Assembly: GCA_032718475.1 (NCBI GenBank)
Contig: JAUCBJ010007582.1
Location: forward strand, 1-56,501
Direction of reading: 5' to 3'
DNA from: Nemertoderma westbladi
Taxonomy: Eukaryota; Xenacoelomorpha; Nemertodermatida; Nemertodermatidae
Length of the DNA: 56,501 nucleotides
Made by a program: the position numbers and the translations under genes
Notes under the pieces: generated by a model
Told to the model about the DNA's origin: nothing
Seen by the model: the letters and a program-made list of their open reading frames with translations, nothing else
Database searches by the model: none
Shown here: in pieces, positions 55,945-56,501 of the stretch
How positions within the stretch are numbered: the stretch's first letter is position 1
Layout of the letters: each line of letters begins with the position of its first letter

Positions 55945-56133
55945 AGTAGGAATACAGTAGACCTACAGTAGACTACAGTAGACCTACAGTAGACCTACAC
56001 TAGACCTACAGTAGACCTACAGTAGACCTACAGTAGACCTACAGTAGACCTACAGTAGACCTACAGTAGACCTACAGTAGACCTACAGTAGACCTACAGT
56101 AGACCTACAGTAGACCTACAGTAGACCTACAGT
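55945..56133 (+). repeat. 11-bp minisatellite
   Basis: AGACCTACAGT is repeated about 15 times from about 55965 to 56133, nearly perfectly. Confidence 0.9.
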
Positions 56134-56501
56134 ATATTATTATTATTTATTCATTACGCCACAGTTGGGAAACTCAGTAAAATTAGTAAAATTAGCACGG
56201 TGTCTGTGAAGTTAGTGTGTGAAATTAGTACCGGTACATTATATTATATACATAATATACAACAGTACCGGTATATAAGAGGGTCATGGCTTCACCCAAC
56301 TGTCTAATACGTGCTGTGTTTTCTGTTTGTAGGAATGTGTCACGTACTGTATATTGTCATTTTACTCGTCGCGGGGTTAATTAATACATTATAAACTTTC
56401 ATTTATGTAAGTGTAAGTATGTAGGAGTACTAGTTTCCGTGTCTAATTGTGCTAACTGTGTATATTTTACTGTATTTTAATATGTACCTATTAGTCCAGT
56501 A
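56134..56501. other. gene-free end of window
   Basis: AT-rich; GTACCGGTAC-like short palindromes occur. Nothing else is supported. Confidence 0.4.

Overview
The window is animal nuclear DNA from an invertebrate metazoan; I cannot name the phylum. The evidence is a MET-type receptor tyrosine kinase split by GT-AG introns, an ALFY/WDFY3 homologue, NSUN2 and AASDHPPT homologues, a TIR-HEAT protein, and many pogo, hAT, foldback, LINE and Penelope-type transposon remnants. No bacterial operons, tRNA or rRNA genes were seen. Coding sequence is islands of moderate GC in AT-rich repeat-filled DNA, and several genes sit in very long single exons.

Layout: 0.06-0.57 kb is a decayed retrotransposon pol tail. 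5.2-10.8 kb (minus) is the N-terminal half of an ALFY/WDFY3-like protein in one 5.6 kb open frame. 12-24.2 kb is a transposon graveyard: a GC-rich hAT-like MITE with 8-bp target duplication, a 0.5 kb palindrome, a pogo-like transposon with one nonsense codon, a 2.2 kb palindrome with tandem repeats in its arms, a 1.2 kb hAT element with a perfect 8-bp target duplication, and a 3 kb inverted-repeat element holding a 19-bp minisatellite.

24.7-42.9 kb (plus) carries the kinase domain of a MET-like receptor, reconstructed here from five exons whose splice phases all agree. Its signature residues are altered (HRD to HSD, DFG to DSA, helix-C Glu to Asp), so it may be a pseudokinase. Each of its three large introns carries a different expanded minisatellite (37, 21 and 36 bp units). 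The first array is built from copies of the exon/intron junction itself, so the real 5' splice site is followed by close to a hundred donor-like copies. The 8.2 kb intron also holds two apparently intronless same-strand genes, NSUN2 (tRNA cytosine-5 methyltransferase) and AASDHPPT (phosphopantetheinyl transferase).

43.07-43.69 kb is a foldback transposon made of 12-bp repeats in inverted arms with a perfect 9-bp target duplication. 45.4-47.6 kb holds a GIY-YIG (Penelope-like) remnant and a LINE reverse-transcriptase remnant. 48.6-50.4 kb is a nested inverted-repeat element. 50.4-50.8 kb is a secreted-type exon with two chitin-binding-like cysteine modules. 52.6-54.4 kb (minus) is an intronless TIR-HEAT protein that retains the glutamate expected of NAD-cleaving TIR domains. 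The genes do not form a pathway; what unites the window is repeat expansion and inverted-repeat transposons invading introns and gene flanks.
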